From NCBI GenBank assembly GCA_021780975.1, contig JAJXXS010000021.1, positions 1 to 7,942 on the forward strand: a stretch of 7,942 bases of DNA, read 5' to 3'. A program made the translations under genes and the position numbers. This DNA is from Pseudomonadota bacterium (GTDB lineage: Bacteria; Pseudomonadota; Gammaproteobacteria; Burkholderiales; Thiobacillaceae). The notes beneath the pieces are model-generated. The model was not told where the DNA came from and made no database searches. It saw nothing but the letters and a program-made list of their open reading frames with translations. Positions 1-5,227 of this stretch are shown here, in pieces. How positions within the stretch are numbered: position 1 is the first letter of the stretch; the number at the start of each line of letters is the position of its first letter.

Positions 1-78
1 GCCACTTGGCAACCGGCATTCGGCCGCCGTTGGGGTCGGTTCCTCTGGAGAATCAACGGGCTAGGGGTTCAGGGGTTC
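1..78. other. Left flank, no gene recognised
   Basis: This stretch should hold the body of the tRNA whose 3' end is at 72-98, but I cannot fold a D-arm, anticodon arm or 5' acceptor strand (expected roughly GGAGAGG) in it. It contains a hairpin-like CAAC-CGGC ... GCCG-CC-GTTG near 10-31 and a tandem duplication of AGGGGTTC at 63-70 and 71-78. It may be the end of another element inserted in tandem at the same site, with the true tRNA gene left of the window. This is inference. Confidence 0.4.
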
Positions 79-98
79 GAATCCCCCCCTCTCCGCCA
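79..98 (+). repeat. attL: left 20-bp direct repeat, tRNA-Ser-like 3' end
   Basis: The 20 bases GAATCCCCCCCTCTCCGCCA are identical to 5137-5156. With the preceding GGGGTTC (72-78) they form a T-arm-like GGGG-TTCGAAT-CCCC followed by an acceptor 3' strand, a G discriminator and CCA, as in tRNA-Ser genes. Integration at the 3' end of a tRNA gene with a duplicated core is the classic signature of tyrosine-integrase islands. The integrase gene begins about 110 bp inside this site. The T-arm half is present only in this copy, so the tRNA side of the insertion is to the left. Confidence 0.85.
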
Positions 99-150
99 AC
101 TAGATTTAACGTCTTGTTTGGCAAATAAAAAGTAATCAGATCAATGGCTT

Positions 151-195
151 GTAGCGAAACGTTGTGGCTAGGACTGTAGCTAAAAACGTGGCTAA
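151..195. repeat. Left-end arm-type repeats (four copies)
   Basis: Four related motifs in the same orientation start at 151 (GTAGCGAAA), 164 (GTGGCTAGG), 175 (GTAGCTAAAA) and 188 (GTGGCTAAGG), spaced 13, 11 and 13 bp. Two more occur inside the right end at 5056 and 5069. Spacing near the helical repeat, presence at both ends and a position 50-60 bp inside the core repeats fit arm-type binding sites of a tyrosine integrase or its accessory factor. They lie directly upstream of the integrase start, so binding there could also repress the gene. Their function is inferred. Confidence 0.6.
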
Positions 196-208
196 GGAGC
201 CGAAGATC

Positions 209-1888
209 ATGTACCTGGTCTCTCGCGGGAAACTGTTCTGGTTTTCCCGCAAACTTCCGCAGCATGCTGGCAAGACATTGTTGCTCGCCTCTGGCGCACG
301 CCGGGTGGGGGCCAACGCGTACCTGCGCTTCTCCCTGGAAACCGGCAACCGTCGCGAGGCGGAGAAACTCGCGCGACGTTACGCGGTTGAGGTCGATGAT
401 GCACTGGATCGGCTGGACATGCTGCTGCGCAACAGTGATAAGCCGGTAACGCCCGAGGACATCCGCTACGTCGCGGAGGTGATGAAAACCAGCTTACTGT
501 CGGCGGACGAAGAGGTACACCAGCGTGCCGTGTCGGCCGCGCTTGCGGGCGAGGAAGTTGAACGCGTAGCGGACAGGGAAACGGGCCTCTTTGAGACCTT
601 GCCGCCTCCAGGAGCGCAAGGCGATAGCCAACTGCTCCAACAGTTACGCGCCCTGATTCCGTTCTACCTGTACACGGAATTGGGCAAGGTTCCGCAAGGC
701 CCGGTGACGGCGGACTACTTGCCGTTTGTGGTCGCATTCCGCGACGTCGCGCAAGGCCTGCAGCAGCGGGCCAGTGGCAAAACGGCTCCGACCCCGCAAC
801 CGCCGCCCAAACCTGCCGAGAGCAAAGGCCCGACTTGGGACAATCTGCTGGACTACTATTGGGAGAAGCACAAAAATGCGTCGGAGAGCACGCGTAGCCT
901 CTATCGCCTTGTCATTCGCCGCCTCGCGCAGCATTGTGGCGTGGGGCCTAAACAAATCACCCGGGCGCAAGTCATCGACTGGAGCGACAGTCTTACACCA
1001 GGCTTGGCCGACAAGACGGCGCTGACCCATCTGACGGCTGCCGGCACGGTGTACAGATTCGCGTTGAACAATGAAAAGTTGGGCGACCGACCCGACCCAT
1101 TTCGCGCCGTCACCATACCCGACGCCAAGAAAGCTAAAAGCAGCCGGGGGGAATACAGCTTGGAGCGGCTCAAGGAGGTATTCCGCGACCTGCCGCCGCT
1201 TGAGGCCATCCCAGAGGCTGCCGGCGGCCATGCCGCGTACTGGGTGCCGATTTTGGCCCTGTATACGGGAGCGCGCAAGGAGGAGTTGACGGGGCTGCTC
1301 ATGGAAGAGGTGAAAGTAGAGCGCGGGCAGGTCACCCTGCTCATGCGTCATAACCGCCTGCGCAGGCTCAAAACAGAAAATTCCATACGCGACGTGCCCG
1401 TGCACAAGGACGTTCTCGCCTTGGGGTTCATCCAGTACATAGAAACCCTGCGCCAAGCCGGAGCCGGTCGTTTATTCCCCGGGCTGGTCAATTCCGAGAG
1501 CGTTGCCGAATGGTTCATCCAGCACGTGCAAAGCCGCATTGGCAAGAGCGCGATAAAACAGGACTTGCACAGCTTTCGTCATACTTTCAAATCGGCGTGC
1601 CGTGATGTCCCGATGATCACGGAAATGCATGACTATCTGACCGGGCATGCTCGCTCCAGCGTAAGCGACAAGTATGGTTCCCCGGCAGGACAGCGAACCC
1701 TGCGGCGCTCTCTCAATCGGGTCAAATACCGCGGGGTTACACTCACCCCGCCGCCCAAAGCCACCATCTCGGAGATTCAGGCGATGACGAAGAGCGCGGA
1801 GCGCCGCCGTAAGGCGGGAGAGGCGCGCAGCCGGGGACGGCAGCGCGCCAAGCGGGCAGCGTCGGCGCGCAAAATCGGTACAGGGTAG
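209..1888 (+). CDS. Tyrosine site-specific integrase of the island
   Basis: Catalyses integration and probably excision of the island by recombination between the 20-bp repeats. Translation from ATG 209 gives 559 residues. AAGGAG at 194-199 lies 9 bases upstream. A longer reading from GTG 164 would only translate the arm-type repeats (VAKNVAK) and is rejected. The N-terminus (MYLVSRGKLFWFSRKLP) resembles DUF6538-type integrase N-termini, followed by a core-binding SAM-like domain near residues 210-300. The catalytic set is visible: R356 in TGARKEEL, K388, H454 and R457 in LHSFRHTF, H480 in LTGH, and nucleophile Y489 in SDKYGSP, nine residues after H480. About 70 residues follow the tyrosine, ending in an unusually basic Arg/Lys/Ala tail, which may be an extra DNA contact. 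All active-site residues are intact, so the enzyme may be functional. The family is confident; the target site is inferred from the flanking repeat. Confidence 0.93.
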   Translation: MYLVSRGKLFWFSRKLPQHAGKTLLLASGARRVGANAYLRFSLETGNRREAEKLARRYAVEVDDALDRLDMLLRNSDKPVTPEDIRYVAEVMKTSLLSADEEVHQRAVSAALAGEEVERVADRETGLFETLPPPGAQGDSQLLQQLRALIPFYLYTELGKVPQGPVTADYLPFVVAFRDVAQGLQQRASGKTAPTPQPPPKPAESKGPTWDNLLDYYWEKHKNASESTRSLYRLVIRRLAQHCGVGPKQITRAQVIDWSDSLTPGLADKTALTHLTAAGTVYRFALNNEKLGDRPDPFRAVTIPDAKKAKSSRGEYSLERLKEVFRDLPPLEAIPEAAGGHAAYWVPILALYTGARKEELTGLLMEEVKVERGQVTLLMRHNRLRRLKTENSIRDVPVHKDVLALGFIQYIETLRQAGAGRLFPGLVNSESVAEWFIQHVQSRIGKSAIKQDLHSFRHTFKSACRDVPMITEMHDYLTGHARSSVSDKYGSPAGQRTLRRSLNRVKYRGVTLTPPPKATISEIQAMTKSAERRRKAGEARSRGRQRAKRAASARKIGTG

Positions 1889-1892
1889 GGGG

Positions 1893-2720
1893 CTACTCAA
1901 AGCCTACCTGCAGGGGCTGGCCTGGGATTTCAAACTCCAGGGTGTTGGCTGCGTAATCGTGCACGTTGTAGTCCATCTGCCCCAGCATGTTGGCGAGCGC
2001 CTGATACAGGCGCTGCGCCAAAGAGCGCGCTTGCGGTACCGCGAGCACAAAGCGCACGCGCTCCAGGAACAGCGTGTCCTGCGGCGAATCCAGCGGCACC
2101 AGGAATTCCAGCCCTGGGGGGAAGGCCGTGTGCACCAGCCATTCCGCCAGGGCCTTCAGGTCGCGTCCGCCGCGGCGCGACGCTTCGACCTCCACCCAGG
2201 TCACGCCGCCTTCGGTGTCTGTTGCGAGCGCATCGGGCACCTTGGGGCCCAGACTGCGAAACGGCGCCGCGCCGCGCTGGATTTCGCGCTCCGTCCACAC
2301 GCGCCTGGTTCCGGCCCGCAGCAGGCGGATCACCGCGTCATTGGCGAAGCAGCGGTGGGGCGATATGCGGCGCAGCACGTCCTTGCCGGAAATGGGCTGT
2401 ACATCATAAACACTAACGACGGCGCGCGCCCCGGCTTGGGCGAGCGCGTAATGGCCGCGCTCCCCCGGCGCGCCGGGCCGGCGCAGCACCAGGCCGCGCC
2501 GTTCCAGCCGCAGCAGCACGCGCCGCGCCAGGTGTTCGGCCTGGCGATACGTGGGATACACCAGCGCTGCGACCTGGGGCGCCGTGAGATAGCCGAATCG
2601 GTGCAGCCAGTACAGCATCAACGCCTCGTGCTCGCGCGCCTGCGCGCGCGTGGTGGGGGCGGTCGGCGCCGGTAGGTGTGCGCAATCGTGTGCGGGAATC
2701 GGTGCGGGTTGGTCGGGCAT
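1893..2720 (-). CDS. Replication-relaxation-like winged-helix / PD-(D/E)xK-like protein
   Basis: A 275-residue protein starting at the ATG complementary to 2718-2720, preceded on its strand by AAGAAGAAG. The open frame extends further upstream, but that part is low-complexity and encoded by the hairpin tract, so I reject it. Residues about 30-95 form a winged-helix domain (LMLYWLHRFGYLTAPQVAAL, then a helix rich in Arg and a GHYALAQAG wing). Residues about 140-195 show WTERE, then PDA (D163), WVEVE (E177, E179) and K189, a pattern like the PD-(D/E)xK nuclease fold with a displaced lysine. This order matches the replication-relaxation family of plasmids and integrative elements, where exact biochemistry is poorly known. 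It could act at a replication or transfer origin, and the hairpin-rich tract begins just upstream of its start. It is convergent with the integrase, with only 4 bp between stop codons. The family call is moderate; nuclease activity is inference. Confidence 0.7.
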   Translation of the reverse strand: MPDQPAPIPAHDCAHLPAPTAPTTRAQAREHEALMLYWLHRFGYLTAPQVAALVYPTYRQAEHLARRVLLRLERRGLVLRRPGAPGERGHYALAQAGARAVVSVYDVQPISGKDVLRRISPHRCFANDAVIRLLRAGTRRVWTEREIQRGAAPFRSLGPKVPDALATDTEGGVTWVEVEASRRGGRDLKALAEWLVHTAFPPGLEFLVPLDSPQDTLFLERVRFVLAVPQARSLAQRLYQALANMLGQMDYNVHDYAANTLEFEIPGQPLQVGFE

Positions 2721-2910
2721 GGCAAGCTTCTTCTTGGCTGTGGTACATGCCCCGTATAGCCACCGCGTGCCCGCTGTTGCCGTGCCGCCCTCCGTGCCGG
2801 GCCTGCGGCACGGCGCAAATGCCCAGCTTGGCCGCAGGCCTCCCGGCGCAGAGGGCGCGGCTTCCGACGTAGGGGGTTGGGCCTTGAAGCGGCTCCCGTT
2901 CGGCTGTTCC

Positions 2911-2921
2911 GGCTGGACGCC
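2911..2921 (+). repeat. 11-bp direct repeat, copy 1
   Basis: GGCTGGACGCC, repeated exactly at 3281-3291, 370 bp away in the same orientation within the hairpin-rich tract. The surrounding sequence does not match beyond the repeat. It could be a protein-binding iteron or chance in GC-rich DNA. Confidence 0.35.
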
Positions 2922-3004
2922 GGGCCTCACTGCGGGGCTGATGCCCCGCCGCCGCAGCTTGATTTTTAGGCCGCCCCCGTCCGCGCTGGCGCGCGGCCAC
3001 CCCC

Positions 3005-3123
3005 GGGGGGTACCCACTTTTTTATGCCCCGCTCCCCCAATTGCCGCTACGCGGCAATCGTGGCCCCGCGCGGGTCACCGCGGGGTCGCTTCGCTCTCCC
3101 GCTTAAAAACGTGGGTACCCCCC
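3005..3123. repeat. 20-nt inverted repeat enclosing two hairpins
   Basis: The left arm 3005-3024 (GGGGGGTACCCACTTTTTTA) pairs with the right arm 3104-3123 (TAAAAACGTGGGTACCCCCC) at 19 of 20 positions. The outer 13 bp (3005-3017 with 3111-3123) are perfect, and pairing continues partly outward. The 79-bp interior carries the perfect hairpins 3040-3058 (ATTGCCGC-TAC-GCGGCAAT) and 3064-3085. Each arm contains the palindrome GGGTACCC. The whole can fold as a cruciform with two side stems. It could be a replication or transfer origin, a structured RNA, or a tiny inverted-repeat insertion. The direct evidence is structure only. Confidence 0.65.
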
Positions 3124-3280
3124 GCGGGCGGGGGCGGCGGGGCTTCGCCCCCCACTCGCCGGCCGCGCGCTGGGGCGCGCTTTCGGCCCTATGCTCGCCC
3201 TCGCGCTACGCGCGAAGGCTGCGCCGGGCGCTCACCCGGCGGCGGCTCCCCCCGGCCCTTGCTTGCGCTTCGGGGGCTCA

Positions 3281-3291
3281 GGCTGGACGCC
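3281..3291 (+). repeat. 11-bp direct repeat, copy 2
   Basis: GGCTGGACGCC, identical to 2911-2921. It sits just before the hairpin at 3298-3310. Confidence 0.35.
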
Positions 3292-3360
3292 TTCGCCCCG
3301 CCTTCGGCGGCCCCTGGTTTTGCCGCTGCGCGGCCCCCCCTGGCCTGAAACTGCTACCAT

Positions 3361-3384
3361 ATGCCGCAGAGGACATTGCGGCAT
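3361..3384. promoter_or_regulatory. 8-bp inverted repeat upstream of the secreted-protein gene
   Basis: ATGCCGCA (3361-3368) and TGCGGCAT (3377-3384) are perfect inverted repeats separated by 8 bases. It lies at the boundary where GC-rich DNA gives way to the AT-richer leader, about 130 bp before the start at 3512. No T-run follows, so it is not a typical terminator. An operator is possible but unproven. Confidence 0.35.
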
Positions 3385-3511
3385 CGCTGGATGCTATCAA
3401 ACGAAAGTCAACTGTCCTTGATTATCGTTTCCGCGATTGTGTTCACAGGTTAAACGCGTCAGCCGATGCACCAATGGGCTATAGAGCCGAGAAACTGACA
3501 AGGAGAAAATA

Positions 3512-4459
3512 ATGAAGCCTAGTTTTCTGTTTCTTCCCCTATTGTTTGGATTAGTGGATTGTTCGTTTGCCGCCCCCCAAATTTCGTGTTCTGCGCCGGG
3601 CACGCAAGAGATCGTCAAGCAAACATTCACTGATCACATCGTCAACAGCCTCAAGTCGGCAGCGGGCGTGGGGAACAGTGCTCAAATTGGCCCAGCCATA
3701 CAGGCGGTACGATCGTTAGATATATCGTTGAACGCAATCCGGACTGAAGCCCATGATGCAAGCATTAATAAATATGATTGCCAGGCCGATTTCGTCGTAG
3801 GCCTTCCTCCTGCAACTATTCAGGCGGTGCAAGGCAGCCCACTTATGATGGCGGCGCTCCAGCAAGACGGCGTCGAAGTCACCAACCGCGGTGTGGCCGC
3901 ACCAGTGTCTTACACGAGTCAATTGACAGATGATAAGCAGCAACAGTATGTGACAGCATCGGGTCTCCAGCCGCTTGCGGACGCAGTTAACACACTGGTA
4001 GTAACTCCAGCCTTAGAAGCGCAGACGCAGGATGCTACGACACCTTCTGGCCCTACTGCACGAGATGGGGCCACGGCAGATACTCAATCCCCCGAGTCAT
4101 CTCCAGCAGGAGCTAATGGCGGCCCAGCAGGACGCAACACGAGTAGCGTTGAGAAAACAGGCATTTGCAAGGGACTGGACATGTCGATAACTTCGGAGCA
4201 GCTTCAATGCCTAGACATGGAATTTAGTGCCGCAGATAAGCGCCTGAACCAGGACTACAAGCATCTTATGGCCAAGCTTGATGCGACGCAGAAATCCGCG
4301 CTGAAAAGAAATGAGATTGCCTGGATAAAAGAGAAAAGAGAGAAATGCGGGCACGCTGGAGACCAGTTCAAAGGTGGAAGTATGGAACAAGTCGTCGTTC
4401 GAGACTGTGAGGTGCAAATGACAAAAAAACGTGCTGAGTACTTGGAGCACTATAGGTAG
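3512..4459 (+). CDS. Secreted protein with C-terminal LprI/DUF1311-like domain
   Basis: A 315-residue protein with a Sec signal peptide (MKPSFLFLPLLFGLVDCSFAA, cleavage likely after residue 21), so it should act in the periplasm. The LVDC stretch does not fit a lipobox because Asp precedes Cys. A strong ribosome site AAGGAG (3500-3505) precedes the ATG by 6 bases. Residues about 22-160 form an unrecognised domain with two cysteines (QISC and KYDC) that could be disulphide-bonded. Residues about 163-216 are a Thr/Ser/Pro/Gly/Ala linker. Residues 217-310 match the LprI (DUF1311) pattern: C219, C233, a charged helical stretch with a W271...C279 signature, then C299. LprI of Mycobacterium is a lysozyme inhibitor, but most family members are uncharacterised. 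The gene is AT-richer than its neighbours, suggesting separate acquisition as cargo. The EVE-like gene follows 88 bp downstream and may be co-transcribed. Function is not established. Confidence 0.75.
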   Translation: MKPSFLFLPLLFGLVDCSFAAPQISCSAPGTQEIVKQTFTDHIVNSLKSAAGVGNSAQIGPAIQAVRSLDISLNAIRTEAHDASINKYDCQADFVVGLPPATIQAVQGSPLMMAALQQDGVEVTNRGVAAPVSYTSQLTDDKQQQYVTASGLQPLADAVNTLVVTPALEAQTQDATTPSGPTARDGATADTQSPESSPAGANGGPAGRNTSSVEKTGICKGLDMSITSEQLQCLDMEFSAADKRLNQDYKHLMAKLDATQKSALKRNEIAWIKEKREKCGHAGDQFKGGSMEQVVVRDCEVQMTKKRAEYLEHYR

Positions 4460-4547
4460 ATACCCAGCAGGGAGTCACTTACTCGCGGAATCTGCAACGC
4501 GTTAGTGTTTTGCTGGCAGCTTCAACTGGCGGCTTCAAGGAGGTTCA

Positions 4548-4919
4548 ATGCCGAATTACTGGTTGGTTGGCGCAATGTGGGATGGGCAGGTAGATCAGTA
4601 TGAAATCTTTCTTCGGCGTGGCTACTGGGTCTTGGGATGGGAAGACGACGAGCAACCCGAACAAGCGCGTTTGCGAGATCAAATTCAGCCGAATGATCGG
4701 ATTGCCATAAAGCGGATGCTAGGGCAAGGAGCGCACAACATTGAAATACGCGCACTTGGTATTGTGAAGGAGGTAGACCAAGAAGATAAGCGGGTCTATG
4801 TGGATTGGGTGGTGCCAAGGGTGGAGCACCGCCACGTCCATTCAAGGGGCTGCTTTTCAGCTATCCATGGGCCATATCCGGATAATGACGATTGGATCCG
4901 GGAGATTTTTCACATTTAG
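4548..4919 (+). CDS. Stand-alone EVE/PUA-like domain protein (McrB N-domain-like)
   Basis: A 123-residue cytoplasmic protein with a strong ribosome site AAGGAGG (4537-4543), 4 bases before the ATG. It lacks a signal peptide and membrane segments. The whole chain looks like one domain: YWLVGAMWDG at 4-13, DQYEIFLRRGYWVLGW at 16-31, IQPNDRIAIKRM at 46-57, IEIRALGIVKEV at 65-76 and VYVDWVV at 83-89. This order (W-x-G-A, D-Q...F...G-x-W-x-x-G, G/N-D-R-I-A-I-K, A-x-G-x-V) resembles the EVE/PUA-like domain at the N-terminus of some McrB-type modification-dependent restriction GTPases. There, PUA-fold domains recognise modified bases. Here no AAA/GTPase or nuclease is fused or adjacent, so it may be a reader, an adaptor for a host enzyme, an inhibitor, or a remnant. 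The aromatic residues W5, W11, W27 and W31 could form a base pocket. The fold call is moderate; ligand and role are inference from family resemblance. Confidence 0.65.
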   Translation: MPNYWLVGAMWDGQVDQYEIFLRRGYWVLGWEDDEQPEQARLRDQIQPNDRIAIKRMLGQGAHNIEIRALGIVKEVDQEDKRVYVDWVVPRVEHRHVHSRGCFSAIHGPYPDNDDWIREIFHI

Positions 4920-5136
4920 ATCCAATAAATCGGCTCGGTCTCGTTTTTTGAGTCTCATCTTTAGGTTGCGGACGACAGCAGGATTTGCATAGTGGCCGCA
5001 AAAGTGGGTAGCATTACGCCCTCAGACAGATGCGGTTCGTTCAGCGGCCGCAGTCGTGGCTAAAAATTGTAGCTAAGCAGTTTCGCTGACGTGCTGCAAG
5101 TCTTTGATCGGATAGGGTGATTCTGGAAAAATCATT
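4920..5136. other. Right end of the island, non-coding
   Basis: No gene with a plausible ribosome site and recognisable protein is seen. A small T-rich stretch (GTTTTTTGAG near 4943-4952) has only a 3-bp flanking pair and is a poor terminator. The two arm-type repeats at 5056 and 5069 are the only clear signal. An excisionase gene, often found near an island end, is not visible. Confidence 0.6.
5056..5078. repeat. Right-end arm-type repeats (two copies)
   Basis: GTGGCTAAAA at 5056 and GTAGCTAAG at 5069 lie 13 bp apart in the same orientation as the four copies at 151-195. They are about 60 bp inside the right core repeat, similar to the distance at the left end. The most likely role is integrase or accessory-factor binding during integration and excision. 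Confidence 0.6.
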
Positions 5137-5156
5137 GAATCCCCCCCTCTCCGCCA
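5137..5156 (+). repeat. attR: right 20-bp direct repeat
   Basis: Identical to 79-98. Just upstream the sequence reads ATT instead of the T-arm TTC, so identity ends exactly at the repeat and this copy is only the displaced acceptor end of the target. Chromosomal DNA resumes after the CCA at 5154-5156, leading into the rpsT promoter. Strand exchange must have occurred within these 20 bases. Confidence 0.85.
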
Positions 5157-5186
5157 GGAGTTTCCCCTGCCGCGGATTGATTGATA

Positions 5187-5192
5187 TATAAT
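5187..5192 (+). promoter_or_regulatory. Probable rpsT -10 element
   Basis: TATAAT is a perfect -10 consensus, 35 bp before the rpsT start. No good -35 is seen 16-18 bp upstream (5163-5170 is CCCCTGC-like). The island ends only 30 bp upstream of this element, so the DNA above the promoter, including any UP element, is now island sequence. Confidence 0.6.
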
Positions 5193-5227
5193 CCCGCCTT
5201 GAAAAAATTAGGCATTCAGGAGTTTTT

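Larger units (their letters stand above)
2721..3511. other. 791-bp gene-poor GC-rich tract, hairpin array
   Basis: No convincing gene lies here. The open frames on both strands are Arg/Pro/Ala/Gly-rich, lack ribosome binding sites and reflect composition only. The tract holds many perfect hairpins: 2792-2813 (8-bp stem), 2932-2949 (7 bp, TGAT loop), 3040-3058 (8 bp, TAC loop), 3064-3085 (7 bp), 3139-3151 (5 bp), 3201-3215 (6 bp, TAC loop), 3223-3240 (6 bp), 3298-3310 (5 bp), 3322-3334 (5 bp) and 3361-3384 (8 bp). High GC makes chance hairpins more likely, but the 7-8 bp perfect stems and the long inverted repeat stand out. It separates two divergent transcription units. Candidate roles are replication or transfer origin, integrity or segregation site, or structured RNA. 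From about 3385 it becomes AT-richer and probably holds the promoter of the next gene, though no clear -35/-10 pair is visible. Confidence 0.55.
79..5156. mobile_element. Small integrative island (about 5.06 kb) in a tRNA-Ser-like site
   Basis: Bounded by a perfect 20-bp direct repeat matching a tRNA 3' end, with a tyrosine integrase next to the left repeat and short repeats inside both ends. Contents in order are the integrase (+), a replication-relaxation-like gene (-), a GC-rich hairpin tract, a secreted LprI-domain protein (+) and an EVE-like protein (+). Base composition is patchy: 55 of 60 bases are G/C at 3121-3180, against 23 of 60 at 3721-3780. No relaxase, type IV secretion, phage structural or excisionase gene is seen. 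The best class is an integrative mobilizable or satellite-like element that borrows functions from a helper, or a decayed larger island. Confidence 0.85.

Noticed and set aside
42..57. TCTGGA-AATCA similarity between the left flank (44-56) and the right end (5122-5134)
   Set aside because: The spacing to the core repeat differs (about 30 bp against 10 bp) and the match is short, so chance is as likely.
164..208. GTG start at 164 extending the integrase to 574 residues
   Set aside because: The extension translates the short arm-type repeats, and ATG 209 has a good AAGGAG ribosome site.
2721..3017. Upstream extension of the replication-relaxation-like gene to 374 residues
   Set aside because: The extension is low-complexity, encoded by hairpin DNA, and the ATG at 2720 has its own purine-rich ribosome site and begins just before the recognisable domain.
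2740..3384. Retron, CRISPR array or integron attC array
   Set aside because: No reverse transcriptase, no regularly spaced identical repeats with spacers, no integron integrase, and the stems differ from one another.
2650..3512. Two + strand open frames (232 and 162 residues) in the GC-rich tract
   Set aside because: They are Arg/Pro/Ala/Gly-rich, have no ribosome site and match no domain. Long open frames are expected at this GC content.
3526..3574. Lipoprotein signal in the LprI-domain protein
   Set aside because: The residue before the cysteine in LVDC is Asp, which does not fit a lipobox; an ordinary Sec signal peptide ending in SFAA fits better.
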